Source: Natronobiforma cellulositropha (GTDB taxonomy: Archaea > Halobacteriota > Halobacteria > Halobacteriales > Natrialbaceae). From it: a stretch of 38,318 nt of DNA. Below, one piece after another: positions 30,673-38,318 of the stretch; position 1 is the stretch's first letter; the number at the start of each line of letters is the position of its first letter. A program made the position numbers and the translations under genes. The notes beneath the pieces were generated by a model, which ran no database searches, was not told the origin of the DNA, and saw nothing but the letters and a program-made list of their open reading frames with translations. The stretch covers positions 36,894 through 75,211 of the forward strand of contig NZ_JANZXN010000031.1 in NCBI RefSeq assembly GCF_025629245.1, given 5' to 3'.

Positions 30673-31122
30673 TCAGAGGAACTCGCGGACGTCCGAGTAC
30701 CACATGTCGTGGTAGTCGAGGTAGCCGACCCGGCGGGCGATGGCGACGGCGAGGGCGTGCCAGCACTGCTGAGTCGGGTCGTCCGCGTCCAGGTTGTACT
30801 CGCTGTCCTTGCAGGTACAGCCACCGCCTTCGACGACGTACTCGTCGTCGTAGCCGACGACGACCGTGAAGTCACGGTAGACCTTCACCCGCCCCTCGCC
30901 GACCGCCTCGATGGCGCGTACGCCCCGGTCACCGTGGATCCGTGAGATCTGGCCGACGATCTCCGGTGTCAGTTCGCCCGCCTCCTCGAGCGCCGCCTGC
31001 CAGCGCGAGACCGGATCGTCGCCAGCGGACCCTCGAGGCGTTCGCTCGCGTTCCTGGCGGCGCTCTCGCTCACCGTCACGCTCGCCGTCGGGACCGGAGT
31101 TCGCCTCGGGCACGCCGAGCAC
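30673..31122 (-). CDS. SWIM zinc-finger domain protein
   Basis: The 149-residue protein has a SWIM motif C-x-C ([11 protein letters not shown]) followed 16 or so residues later by C-x-H (QQCWHALAV). The preceding strand [20 protein letters not shown] is typical. The N-terminal 45 residues are charged and disordered ([17 protein letters not shown]). SWIM domains bind DNA or protein and occur with recombination mediators in some archaea. The start is a GTG at 31122; the next in-frame GTG three codons on is also possible. It is divergent from trm1. Confidence 0.83.
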   Translation of the reverse strand: MLGVPEANSGPDGERDGERERRQERERTPRGSAGDDPVSRWQAALEEAGELTPEIVGQISRIHGDRGVRAIEAVGEGRVKVYRDFTVVVGYDDEYVVEGGGCTCKDSEYNLDADDPTQQCWHALAVAIARRVGYLDYHDMWYSDVREFL

Positions 31123-31172
31123 TCGGTGCTCTACGTCCTAATTCGTTTGGTTCGCTCGAGCGCGGATCGCGG

Positions 31173-31200
31173 TTTTTTTCGCCCTCCCGGCCAGACCGGG
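31173..31200 (+). promoter_or_regulatory. T7 tract and small hairpin just before trm1
   Basis: Seven T bases (31173-31179) are centred 28 bases before the trm1 ATG and may serve as a degenerate TATA element. A 5-bp stem CCCGG(CCAGA)CCGGG occupies 31186-31200 and ends three bases before the ATG. The T-run could alternatively terminate leftover transcription from upstream. The site can be seen; its role is uncertain. Confidence 0.4.
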
Positions 31201-31203
31201 TGT

Positions 31204-32328
31204 ATGCGCGTCACCGAAGGTGGAGTCTCGATCGAGGTGCCCGGCGAGTCGACACACGGCGTCGAGGCGTCGGTGTTCTACAACCCGCGCCAGGAACTGA
31301 ACCGGGACCTGACGGTGGCGACCCTGCGGGCGTACCGCGAGCGCGAGCCACGTGCGGAGAGCTACCTCGACGCGATGACGGCGAGCGGCATCCGTGGGAT
31401 CCGCGCCGCCGCCGACGGCTGGACGGTGACCTGCTGTGACCGCGACGAGACGGCCGTCTCGCTCGCCCGTGAGAACGTCACACGGGCGGGCGTCGAGGCG
31501 ACCGTCCTCGAGCGCGACGCCCGGTCGCTGCTGTTCGACGCCGACTCCGTCTTCGACGTGGTCGACTTAGATCCCTACGGCACGCCGATGCCCTTCGCCG
31601 ACGCGGCCGTCTCGACCTGCCGGAATCTCCTCTGTGTGACCGCGACCGACACCGCCCCGCTGTGTGGTGCGCACCTCAACAGCGGGATCCGCTCTTACGC
31701 CGCGGTCCCGAGAAACACCGAGTACCACACCGAGATGGGCGTCCGGGTCCTCCTCTCGGCGCTCGCGCGCTCGGCCGCCCGCTTCGACGTCGGCATCACG
31801 CCGATTCTGACCCACGCGAGCAGCCACTACGTCCGCACCTACCTCGAGGTGACCCACAAGGCGACGGCGGCCGACGACGCCCTCGGCCACCTCGGCCATC
31901 TGGCTCACTGTGAGGACTGCCTCCACCGCGAACACGTCTCCGGCCTGCTCGCCAACACCCCGGAGACCTGTCCCGCCTGCGGGAGCGAGCGCGTCCTCGC
32001 CGCCGGGCCGGTCTGGCTCGGTCCCATCCGCGAGCGGGCGTTCACCGCCGCCGTCCGCGAGCAGCTCTCGGACGAGTTCGCCACCGCCTCGAGTGCGCAC
32101 ACCTTACTCGAGACCCTCGAGACCGAACTCGACGAACCGACCTACTTCGACCAGCACCGCCTCTGTAAGCTGTGGGGACTCTCCGCGAACCGGATGGACG
32201 ACTTCCTCGCGGACCTCGAGTCGGCCGGCTACGCCACCTCGCGGACTCACTACGGCGGTACGACGTTCAAGACGGACGCGACCGTCGACGAGATTTACGA
32301 GGCGACGGCCCACGCGCTGACCGACTGA
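31204..32328 (+). CDS. trm1: tRNA (guanine(26)-N2)-dimethyltransferase
   Basis: From the ATG at 31204 the protein has 374 residues. It has an SAM-binding Rossmann fold with [13 protein letters not shown], the catalytic motif DLDPYGTP (121-128), and the family-specific [22 protein letters not shown]-terminal region holds four zinc-type cysteines (CEDC and CPAC). It methylates G26 of tRNA twice. The length is the usual archaeal one. Confidence 0.95.
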   Translation: MRVTEGGVSIEVPGESTHGVEASVFYNPRQELNRDLTVATLRAYREREPRAESYLDAMTASGIRGIRAAADGWTVTCCDRDETAVSLARENVTRAGVEATVLERDARSLLFDADSVFDVVDLDPYGTPMPFADAAVSTCRNLLCVTATDTAPLCGAHLNSGIRSYAAVPRNTEYHTEMGVRVLLSALARSAARFDVGITPILTHASSHYVRTYLEVTHKATAADDALGHLGHLAHCEDCLHREHVSGLLANTPETCPACGSERVLAAGPVWLGPIRERAFTAAVREQLSDEFATASSAHTLLETLETELDEPTYFDQHRLCKLWGLSANRMDDFLADLESAGYATSRTHYGGTTFKTDATVDEIYEATAHALTD

Positions 32329-32378
32329 GGTGACGGGCTCGCCCGCTGGCTTTTTGGTCCGGACGGTGAGTACGGCGT

Positions 32379-33704
32379 ATGGCCCTCTCTCGAGACCTCG
32401 AGTCGCTCGGCCGGCGCGTCGCCCACCTCGCGATACGGAAACAGCTGACGCTGCTCGCCGCGGGCGTTGCCTTCTACGCCTTCTTCTCGCTGGTTCCGCT
32501 CGTCATCCTCGGCGTCGTGATCACGACGGTCGTCGGCGGTGAGGAGCTCGCCCACCAGCTCTCGGACGCCTTCGCCGACGTGCTCACGCCGAGTGCGCGG
32601 GCGCTGCTGACCGAGGCGTTCACCGAGGACACGGGGCGAGGCGGGGCGACGCTCGTCGGTCTCGGCGGGCTGCTCTGGGGTGGCTCGCGCGTCCTGCGTG
32701 GTCTCGACCGGGCGTTCTCCGACGTCTACGGCACCGTCGCGTCGGTCTCCTTTCTCAACTCCTTTCGGAACGCGGGGATCGTCGCCGTCGCCGTCTCGCT
32801 CGGCGTGCTCGCCGTCGTCGGCGCGGAGACGGTGCTCGCCGCTGCCGTCGGTGGCCTGGCGGGAATCGTCACCCCGCTGTTCGCGTTCGTCACCATCTTC
32901 GCCGTCTTCCTGCCGCTGTACGTCGTCTTCCCGAACACCGACGTCGACGTGCGCGAGGCGCTCCCGGGGACCGCGTTCGCCGCTGCTGGCTGGACCCTGC
33001 TCGGACGACTGTTCGCCGTCTACGCCGGTGTCGCGGGCGACTACGCGCTCTACGGCGCACTCGGTGCCGTCTTCCTCGTCATGACCTGGCTCTACGTCGG
33101 TGCGGCGATCGTCATCCTCGGTGCGGTGATCAACGCCGTACTCGCCGGCCGTGACGTGGATCGGCAGGTACAAAGTCCCGGCGCGCGACAGGTTTCGACA
33201 GGAGCGATGACCGACGACGCCACGGGACCCGACGACGTGCAGGGTGAGCCAGCGGACGCCTCGGCGACCGGCGGTGCGTCCCACTCACAGGACGGTTCGA
33301 TCTCGACGGCCAGCGCACGAACGCGCGACCGCGCGGACGACCCCGCCATCCTCCGCGAGGAGATCGAGCGCCTCCGCGACCGACTCGAGGAGGTCGAATC
33401 CGGCGTCGAACGGCGCACCGTCAGGCGCGAGTCGCTCGAGAGCGACCTCAAACGCTACGTCCGCAGACACGCCCGCCGGGGCCACGCCCACGGCTGGGGA
33501 CCCTACCTCGTGCTCCTCTACGGGACCGCGATGGCCATCGCCGCCTTCTACTTCCTCGAGGGACTCTGGGCGATCCTCGCGATGTTCGTCGTCTGGACCT
33601 CGACGCTCGGTGTCTACGTCCTGATGGTGCTGTTCGGGACGACGGTCTCGGTGCTCGGACTCCCCGGCCGCCTCCGCGACCGGGTCGGCGAGTGGCGGTC
33701 CTGA
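32379..33704 (+). CDS. YihY/BrkB-family membrane protein with C-terminal coiled-coil and two-span extension
   Basis: The 441-residue protein has the YihY/BrkB six-helix core in residues 1-265 (AAGVAFYAFFSLVPLVILGV, then GGLLWGGSRVLRGLDRAF). A disordered acidic linker follows (about 268-320), then a short coiled coil (EEIERLRDRLEEVES to DLKRYVRRH). Two additional membrane helices at about 377-430 close the protein. Haloarchaeal YihY proteins usually end after the core or a short tail, so the added coiled coil and helix pair look like a fusion with a separate small membrane protein. Function is unknown. Confidence 0.83.
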   Translation: MALSRDLESLGRRVAHLAIRKQLTLLAAGVAFYAFFSLVPLVILGVVITTVVGGEELAHQLSDAFADVLTPSARALLTEAFTEDTGRGGATLVGLGGLLWGGSRVLRGLDRAFSDVYGTVASVSFLNSFRNAGIVAVAVSLGVLAVVGAETVLAAAVGGLAGIVTPLFAFVTIFAVFLPLYVVFPNTDVDVREALPGTAFAAAGWTLLGRLFAVYAGVAGDYALYGALGAVFLVMTWLYVGAAIVILGAVINAVLAGRDVDRQVQSPGARQVSTGAMTDDATGPDDVQGEPADASATGGASHSQDGSISTASARTRDRADDPAILREEIERLRDRLEEVESGVERRTVRRESLESDLKRYVRRHARRGHAHGWGPYLVLLYGTAMAIAAFYFLEGLWAILAMFVVWTSTLGVYVLMVLFGTTVSVLGLPGRLRDRVGEWRS

Positions 33705-33711
33705 GCGGCGG

Positions 33712-33717
33712 TTTTTT
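33712..33717 (+). terminator. T6 tract downstream of the YihY gene
   Basis: Six T bases eight bases after the stop codon, preceded by GC-rich sequence, fit the T-rich termination signals of haloarchaea. Confidence 0.5.
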
Positions 33718-33799
33718 ACCGGCGAGCGATCTCACAGCCGCTGGTGTCCCCACCGGCTCTCCGCTCGCGAAAAAGCGTCAGCTCCGCAGCCGTGAGCGC

Positions 33800-33805
33800 A
33801 AAAAA
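33800..33805 (-). terminator. T6 tract downstream of glnA
   Basis: On the minus strand this is six T bases, 24 bases beyond the glnA stop codon. Together with the plus-strand tract at 33712 it would end both convergent transcripts. Confidence 0.5.
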
Positions 33806-33828
33806 GACGGAAGCTGTGCTCGTCTCGC

Positions 33829-35184
33829 TTAGAACGTCTCTAAGTACTGATCGAGTTCCCACTGGGAGACTTCGACGATGTACTCGCCGAACTCCTGTTT
33901 CTTCGCTTCGATGAACTTCGATCCGATGTGCTCGCCGAGCGCGTCGAGGATGATCTCGTCTTCCTCGAGTGCGGAGACGGCCTCGCCGAGGTTGGCGGGG
34001 AGGGTGTCGATGCCGTACTCCTCGCGTTTGGTCTCGTCGAACTCGTAGATGTTCTCGCGGACCGGGTCGGGTGCCTCGAGACCCTGCTCGATGCCCTCGA
34101 GACCGGCCTGGATGAGCGTGGCGAGTGCGAGGTACGGGTTACACGATGGGTCGGGGAAGCGCGCCTCGATACGCGAGGCCGCTGGGACGCGTGCGGCCGG
34201 CTTGCGGATGAGCGCCGAGCGGTTGCGGTCGGACCAGGCGACGTAGACGGGTGCCTCGTAGCCGGGGACGAGTCGCTTGTAGCTGTTGACCGTCGGGTTC
34301 GAGACGGCCGTGATCGCGGGCGCGTGCTCGAGGATGCCTGCGAGGAACGAGTGTGCAGTCTCCGAGAGGTTGAACTCGTCGTCGTCGGAGTGGAACGCGT
34401 TCTCGCCGTCTTCGTCCATCAGCGAGATGTGCGTGTGCATCCCGGAGCCGTTGATGCGGGCGATGGGCTTCGGCATGAACGTCGCGTGCAGGTCGTGTTC
34501 GGCGGCGATGGCACGGACGACCGTCCGGAAGGTGCCGACGTTGTCGGCCGTCGTGAGCGCGTCGTCGTAGGTGAAGTTGATCTCGTGTTGGCCCTCGGCG
34601 ACCTCGTGGTGGCTGGCTTCGATGTCGAAGCCCATGCTCTCGAGACCGTAGATGATATCCCGGCGGACGTCGGAGGCGAGGTCCTTGGGTGCGACGTCGA
34701 AGTAGCCGCCGACGTCGTTGGTCTCCGTCGTCGCGCGGCCGTCTTCGTCCTCCTTGAACAGGAAGAACTCCGGCTCGGGCGCGGCGTTGACGGTGTAGCC
34801 CATCTCGTCTGCGCGCTCGAGTGCCTTCTTGAGGATGTAGCGTGGGTCGCCCTCGAAGGGTTCGCCCGTCGAGGTGTTGATGACGTCACAGATCATTCGG
34901 CCTGCGGCACTCTCCTCGCTGTTTCTCCAGGGGAGAATCGCGAACGTCTCGGGGTCGGGCTTGAGACGCATGTCCGACTCCTGGATGCGGACGAAGCCGT
35001 CGATCGAGGAGCCATCGAAGTAGATTCCCTCGGTGAACGCCTTCTCAGCCTGGCGTGCGGGGACGGCAACGTTCTTCACGACGCCGAGGATATCGGTAAA
35101 CTGGAGCCTGAGGAAGTCGACGCCCTGCTCTTCGATCTCGTCCAATACCGCCTGTTCCGTGCTGGTGAGATTTCCGCTTGTCAT
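33829..35184 (-). CDS. glnA: Glutamine synthetase, type I
   Basis: The 451-residue protein shows type I GS motifs: [19 protein letters not shown] with Arg66 at the position of the Bacillus feedback Arg62, [18 protein letters not shown], and NRSALIRKP with [10 protein letters not shown]. The region corresponding to the adenylylation Tyr of GSI-beta reads ENIYEFDE without the usual surroundings, so it belongs to the I-alpha group, controlled by feedback and PII-like proteins rather than adenylylation. It converts glutamate and ammonia to glutamine. It is divergent from the Lrp regulator across a 125-base intergenic region. Confidence 0.96.
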   Translation of the reverse strand: MTSGNLTSTEQAVLDEIEEQGVDFLRLQFTDILGVVKNVAVPARQAEKAFTEGIYFDGSSIDGFVRIQESDMRLKPDPETFAILPWRNSEESAAGRMICDVINTSTGEPFEGDPRYILKKALERADEMGYTVNAAPEPEFFLFKEDEDGRATTETNDVGGYFDVAPKDLASDVRRDIIYGLESMGFDIEASHHEVAEGQHEINFTYDDALTTADNVGTFRTVVRAIAAEHDLHATFMPKPIARINGSGMHTHISLMDEDGENAFHSDDDEFNLSETAHSFLAGILEHAPAITAVSNPTVNSYKRLVPGYEAPVYVAWSDRNRSALIRKPAARVPAASRIEARFPDPSCNPYLALATLIQAGLEGIEQGLEAPDPVRENIYEFDETKREEYGIDTLPANLGEAVSALEEDEIILDALGEHIGSKFIEAKKQEFGEYIVEVSQWELDQYLETF

Positions 35185-35309
35185 CTTCTCGTCGGTCTAT
35201 CCGAGTATCCCCACTACTAAAGCCCTGCTGTTCCGCGCAAATCTTCTCTCCAATGTTCGGAACTGGATATTCGTAAAGTTCTAATGCGTAGGGTGTGTGG
35301 GTGGAGTTG

Positions 35310-35771
35310 ATGACGTACGAAAATCTCGACGCGAAGTTGGTGAATGCACTTCTCGGCGACGGCCGGGCCAGTCTCCGAAGCCTCGCTGAAGAACTCGATG
35401 TATCGGTTACGACCGTCTCCAATCACCTCTCGGATCTCGAGGAAGAGGGAGTCATCCAGGGCTACACCCCGCGGGTCGACTACGACTCACTCGGCTACGA
35501 CGTGACGGCCGTCATCCAGCTCAAAGTCGAGGGGAACGCCCTCCCCGACATCACCGACAGCCTCAAAGAGCACCGCCAGATGATCTCGGTCTACGAGGTC
35601 ACCGGCGACTACGACGTGATCGCCGTCGGCAAGTTCAAAGACACCGATGGGATGAACAATCAGATCAAGACGCTGCTCACCGACCCCGACATCAAAGAGT
35701 CGAACACGAGCGTCGTCCTCAACGCGGTCACCGAGAACGAACAGTTCGAACTGCTCATCGACGACGACTGA
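35310..35771 (+). CDS. lrp: Lrp/AsnC family transcriptional regulator
   Basis: The 153-residue protein has an N-terminal helix-turn-helix ([20 protein letters not shown], then [16 protein letters not shown]) and a C-terminal RAM ligand-binding fold ([20 protein letters not shown]). The divergent neighbour is glnA. In Halobacterium an Lrp-type gene beside glnA has been linked to its regulation, which supports control of glnA here; I have not verified that the pair is orthologous. The ATG at 35310 gives the expected length. Confidence 0.93.
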   Translation: MTYENLDAKLVNALLGDGRASLRSLAEELDVSVTTVSNHLSDLEEEGVIQGYTPRVDYDSLGYDVTAVIQLKVEGNALPDITDSLKEHRQMISVYEVTGDYDVIAVGKFKDTDGMNNQIKTLLTDPDIKESNTSVVLNAVTENEQFELLIDDD

Positions 35772-35801
35772 GTACGCCGTTTTCTCCACCCGTTCGTCCG
35801 A

Positions 35802-37799
35802 TCACTCCCCGCCGTCTGTGAAGGCATCGAGTGTCACCTCGTCCGATCCAGCCTGGGCGTTCCAGAGCGTCGCGTAGCGGTCCCCGCGCTCGAGTAACTC
35901 CTCGTGGGTGCCGCGCTCGACGATCCGTCCCGCCGCCAAGACGAGGATCTGATCGGCGTCGCGGACGGTCGAGAGGCGGTGGGCGATGGCGAGCGTGGTC
36001 CGGTCTTCGGTCAGGTGATCGATCGAGCGCTGGATGAGCAACTCGGTTTTCGTGTCGACGGCGCTCGTCGCCTCGTCCAAGATCAGAATTTCGGGGTCCT
36101 GGAACACCGTGCGCGCGAGCGCGATGCGCTGGCGCTGGCCGCCGGAGAGTTTCACACCGCGTTCGCCCACGCGCGTCTCGTAGCCCTCGGGCAACTCGGC
36201 GATGAACTCGTGTGCCTGGGCGGCCCTCGCGGCCGTCTCGACCGCCTCCTCGGGCGCGTCGAAACGCCCGTATCGGATGTTGTCGGCGATGGTCCCGTCG
36301 AAGAGGAAGGTGTCCTGGCTGACGTAGCCAATCGCGCCGCGAACGTCGGCGAGACGCAGGTCCCGCACGTCGTGGCCGTCGATGCGAACCGCTCCCTCGT
36401 CGACGTCGTCAGACTCCGTCTGACGGGCTGACGAGCGTGGCTCGTCAACGTCGTACAGCCGCAAGAGGAGTTTGAGGATCGTCGACTTCCCGGCTCCCGT
36501 CGGGCCGACGAGCGCGACCGTCTCGCCTGGCTCGGCGACGAACGAGATGTCGGAGATCACGGGCTCGCTCGAGTCGGCTCCCTCGCTCTCGGTGCGCTCT
36601 TCTTCGCTGTCGGTCCCCACCGGTGAGAGACCGCCGTAGCCGAAGGTGACGCCGTCGTACTCGACGTGGCCCGCGACCGACTCGAGTTCGACCGGGTCCT
36701 CGGGATCGGTGACGAAGACGGGGATGTCCATCAGGCCGAAGACACGCTCGCTCGAGGCCTTGGCGTTCTCGTACTGGTCGACGATGTTCGAGACTTCGGC
36801 GAGCGGGGCAACGATGAACTGGGTGAGAAAGAGGAAGGTGACGAAGTCGCCGAGGCTGAGCGTGCCGGTCAGGGGACCGGGGGCGCTGTCGGTGACGATC
36901 CAGAGACCGCCGACGAGGAAGGTCACGGCGAAGGCGATCCCGGCGAGCAGTTCCATCCCCGGCCGGTAGAGGTAGGAGAGGCGGAGGACGGCCATGGTGT
37001 CGTCGAACAGGCGTTTCGAGGCCTCGCGGACGCGCCCAACCTCGTAGGTCTCGCTGTTGGTCGTCTTCGTCAGCGCCATCCCCGAGAGGCTGTTCTCGAG
37101 GCGGGTGTTGAGCCAGCCAACTGCGGCGCGCTGGCGGACGTAGCGGGGTTCGACGGTGCGCATGAACCAGACGGTGAAGGCGAACATCGCGGGGACGGCG
37201 ACGAGCGTGATCAGCGCCAGCTGCGGGTTGAGGTAGAACATGACGGCGGCGATGCCCCCGACCATGACGAGCAGGCGCGCGGAGTTCATCAGCGCGTCGT
37301 CGAGAAACCGCTCGAGATTCTGCGTATCGTTGTTGAGCACGGCCATGACCTCGCCGGTCTGCTTGTCGTCGAAGAAGGTCATATCGAGGCGTTGCATCTT
37401 CGCGAAGCAGTCGACCCGGACGGTGTGCATGACCTCGTGGGCGAAGAGGTTGGCCCAGACGCCGTAGATCCAGGTGAAGACGGCGACGATCACGAACGCG
37501 AGCGCGATGGCGCTCACCGAGAACCAGAACTGCTCGAGGTCGCCCGTCGGCAGCCACGCGTTCGGGACGACCGGAATCGAGAACTCGCCGCCACCGTCGA
37601 CGAAGACGGCGTCGATGGCCGCCCCGAGGATCAGCGGCGGGACGAGACTCGCCATCCGCGCGACGAAGTTCGCGACCATCCCCACGCTGAACAGGTGGAG
37701 GCGGCCGCGGCCGTACTCGAGAAACAGCCGCGTCAGCGGGCGGTCGACCTGCTCTCGGTAGGCGTCGAACGGTGTCTCCTCCTCGGTGTGGCTACTCAC
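35802..37799 (-). CDS. ABC transporter, fused permease and ATP-binding (exporter type)
   Basis: From the GTG at 37799 the protein has 665 residues. It has six membrane helices (about 35-330) and an ATPase domain with Walker A GPTGAGKST, Q-loop YVSQDTFLFDG, signature LSGGQRQRIALART, Walker B ILILDEATSAVD and switch His in AHRLST. This is the layout of a homodimeric ABC exporter (MsbA/LmrA-like). An acidic insertion lies just before the nucleotide-binding core (DSEEERTESEGADSSEP), and another after Walker A (SSARQTESDDVDEG). The substrate is unknown. An upstream in-frame extension of 37 codons overlaps the TATA box and is rejected. Confidence 0.9.
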   Translation of the reverse strand: MSSHTEEETPFDAYREQVDRPLTRLFLEYGRGRLHLFSVGMVANFVARMASLVPPLILGAAIDAVFVDGGGEFSIPVVPNAWLPTGDLEQFWFSVSAIALAFVIVAVFTWIYGVWANLFAHEVMHTVRVDCFAKMQRLDMTFFDDKQTGEVMAVLNNDTQNLERFLDDALMNSARLLVMVGGIAAVMFYLNPQLALITLVAVPAMFAFTVWFMRTVEPRYVRQRAAVGWLNTRLENSLSGMALTKTTNSETYEVGRVREASKRLFDDTMAVLRLSYLYRPGMELLAGIAFAVTFLVGGLWIVTDSAPGPLTGTLSLGDFVTFLFLTQFIVAPLAEVSNIVDQYENAKASSERVFGLMDIPVFVTDPEDPVELESVAGHVEYDGVTFGYGGLSPVGTDSEEERTESEGADSSEPVISDISFVAEPGETVALVGPTGAGKSTILKLLLRLYDVDEPRSSARQTESDDVDEGAVRIDGHDVRDLRLADVRGAIGYVSQDTFLFDGTIADNIRYGRFDAPEEAVETAARAAQAHEFIAELPEGYETRVGERGVKLSGGQRQRIALARTVFQDPEILILDEATSAVDTKTELLIQRSIDHLTEDRTTLAIAHRLSTVRDADQILVLAAGRIVERGTHEELLERGDRYATLWNAQAGSDEVTLDAFTDGGE

Positions 37800-37821
37800 T
37801 GTTCGGTGCGGTACAGGCCGG

Positions 37822-37830
37822 TATACTATA
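37822..37830 (-). promoter_or_regulatory. TATA box of the ABC exporter gene
   Basis: Minus-strand TATAGTATA is centred 27 bases before the GTG at 37799. It is the best TATA match near this gene and indicates a leaderless GTG start. The remaining bases up to 38011 hold no gene that I can support. Confidence 0.65.
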
Positions 37831-38011
37831 CAGACGCGGGTTCCGGTGATCGGTGCGGGGTACTCGCCGCCGGCCGTCGAGGGTGTGTGAGTGTGGCAGG
37901 GGGCACGCACTCGAGCGCCTTCCTCGCCACCTCGTCAGCTTCACGCTCGAGTGCCGGACCTGGATGTGTCGCAACCCACCGGTTTCTCGAGTGGTCGCTG
38001 CTCGCCACGGG

Positions 38012-38318
38012 TTATCGTTGTTGGCCGATGTCGACCGTTCGATAGCCAGGGATGTCCGCCTCGAAGTCGAAGTAGGGTTCGTAGCGCTCGAGCAGACGGT
38101 AGCGCTGGGCGGAGTCGTAGAAGCCGTGACCCAGGAGGCGGAAGGCTTCGGGCGGTTCGACACCCATCTCGAGATAACAATCGCGGATCTGACAACCGAG
38201 ATGGTGGACTAGGAGCCGACGGAACACCTCGAGCGAGCCGGAGGGTAACGCCACGAGCTGGAGCGTGGTGTCCGGCTCGCGCTCGAGTGGTGGGTCGACC
38301 TCGAGGACCTGTTCGTCG
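38012..38318 (-). CDS. Conserved hypothetical protein, cut by the right edge
   Basis: The frame is open from the window edge (no stop or clear start) to TAA at 38012, giving at least 101 residues. It includes LQLVALPSGSLEVFRRLLVH followed by HLGCQIRDCYLEMGVEPPEA and ends FEADIPGYRTVDIGQQR. Composition and codon use are haloarchaeal. I do not recognise a family. The N-terminal part lies outside the window, so the length and any domain are unknown. A GTG at 38254 is an internal codon rather than a convincing start. Confidence 0.7.
   Translation of the reverse strand, partial: DEQVLEVDPPLEREPDTTLQLVALPSGSLEVFRRLLVHHLGCQIRDCYLEMGVEPPEAFRLLGHGFYDSAQRYRLLERYEPYFDFEADIPGYRTVDIGQQR

Noticed and set aside
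33928-35220. A 430-residue plus-strand ORF over glnA
   Set aside because: Antisense shadow of glutamine synthetase. Its residues mirror glnA codons and it has no domain of its own.
36666-38045. A 459-residue plus-strand ORF over the ABC exporter
   Set aside because: Antisense shadow of the exporter, whose Walker, Q-loop and signature motifs are intact on the minus strand.
1-38318. tRNA or rRNA genes
   Set aside because: No T-loop-like GTTCGAATC with matching acceptor arms and no conserved rRNA segment was recognised on either strand by eye. A tRNA search program would be decisive.

Overview
The window is chromosomal DNA from a halophilic archaeon (class Halobacteria). It is GC-rich and its predicted proteins are strongly acidic. 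Many short genes belong to families known only from haloarchaea (DUF5518, DUF5786, DUF5809, DUF5810, DUF6360, DUF7511, DUF7573 by recollection). Many genes have a T/A-rich TATA-like box about 25 bases before the start codon, the leaderless layout usual in this group. An 84-bp palindrome at 3303-3386 resembles an intergenic element I recall from Natrialbales genomes, so a Natrialba/Natrinema/Haloterrigena-like organism is plausible; I cannot test this. The region is mostly core chromosome with one accessory stretch at about 1.5-8 kb. I see no tRNA, rRNA, CRISPR array or intact insertion sequence.

Layout. 0-1.5 kb: a DUF5518 membrane protein divergent from a NOG1-type GTPase. 1.5-3.6 kb: a repeat-rich stretch with 73-bp tandem repeats, 32-bp repeats, a small zinc-ribbon gene, a structured or relic segment, a VapBC toxin-antitoxin pair behind three operator-like boxes spaced exactly 20 bp apart, and the 84-bp palindrome. 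3.6-8 kb: two small membrane proteins and a 1279-residue surface protein. Its N-terminus looks like the archaellum stator protein ArlG/FlaG and its body is two near-identical 456-residue LamG+CARDB modules. 8-14 kb: a TIGR00341/DUF389 membrane protein, a lipoprotein, EngB, a D-2-hydroxyacid dehydrogenase, a Nudix/eIF2B-like fusion and a Tat-exported PKD-type protein. 14-17 kb: cofE overlapping an F420-dependent Mer-like oxidoreductase, a small membrane protein, a DUF7573 zinc ribbon and cspA with a long inverted repeat after it.

17-21.5 kb: an overlapping MoxR / DUF58 / transglutaminase operon, an envelope-associated system widespread in archaea and bacteria. 21.6-26.4 kb: small housekeeping genes (aIF1/SUI1, rhodanese, Nudix hydrolase, DUF5809, DUF5810, RimI, DUF6360, Tsr3, ribosomal protein L40e), several linked to translation or rRNA maturation. 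26.6-29.3 kb: a small MscS-like membrane protein with a tiny upstream ORF, an MBL-fold hydrolase, and DUF5786 overlapping an endonuclease dU (DUF99) gene, followed by a family 4-type uracil-DNA glycosylase. The last two look like a uracil/deaminated-base repair island. 29.3-33.7 kb: DUF7511, hisH, a 36-residue zinc-finger protein, a SWIM zinc-finger protein, Trm1 and a YihY/BrkB protein with an unusual C-terminal extension. 33.8-38.3 kb: glutamine synthetase divergent from an Lrp/AsnC regulator, an ABC exporter with a probable leaderless GTG start, and a gene running off the right edge.

The best candidates for something undescribed are the ArlG-like/LamG/CARDB surface protein and the 20-bp-phased operator array over the vapBC promoter. 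Domain and family names come from reading the protein sequences and from memory; no database search was run.
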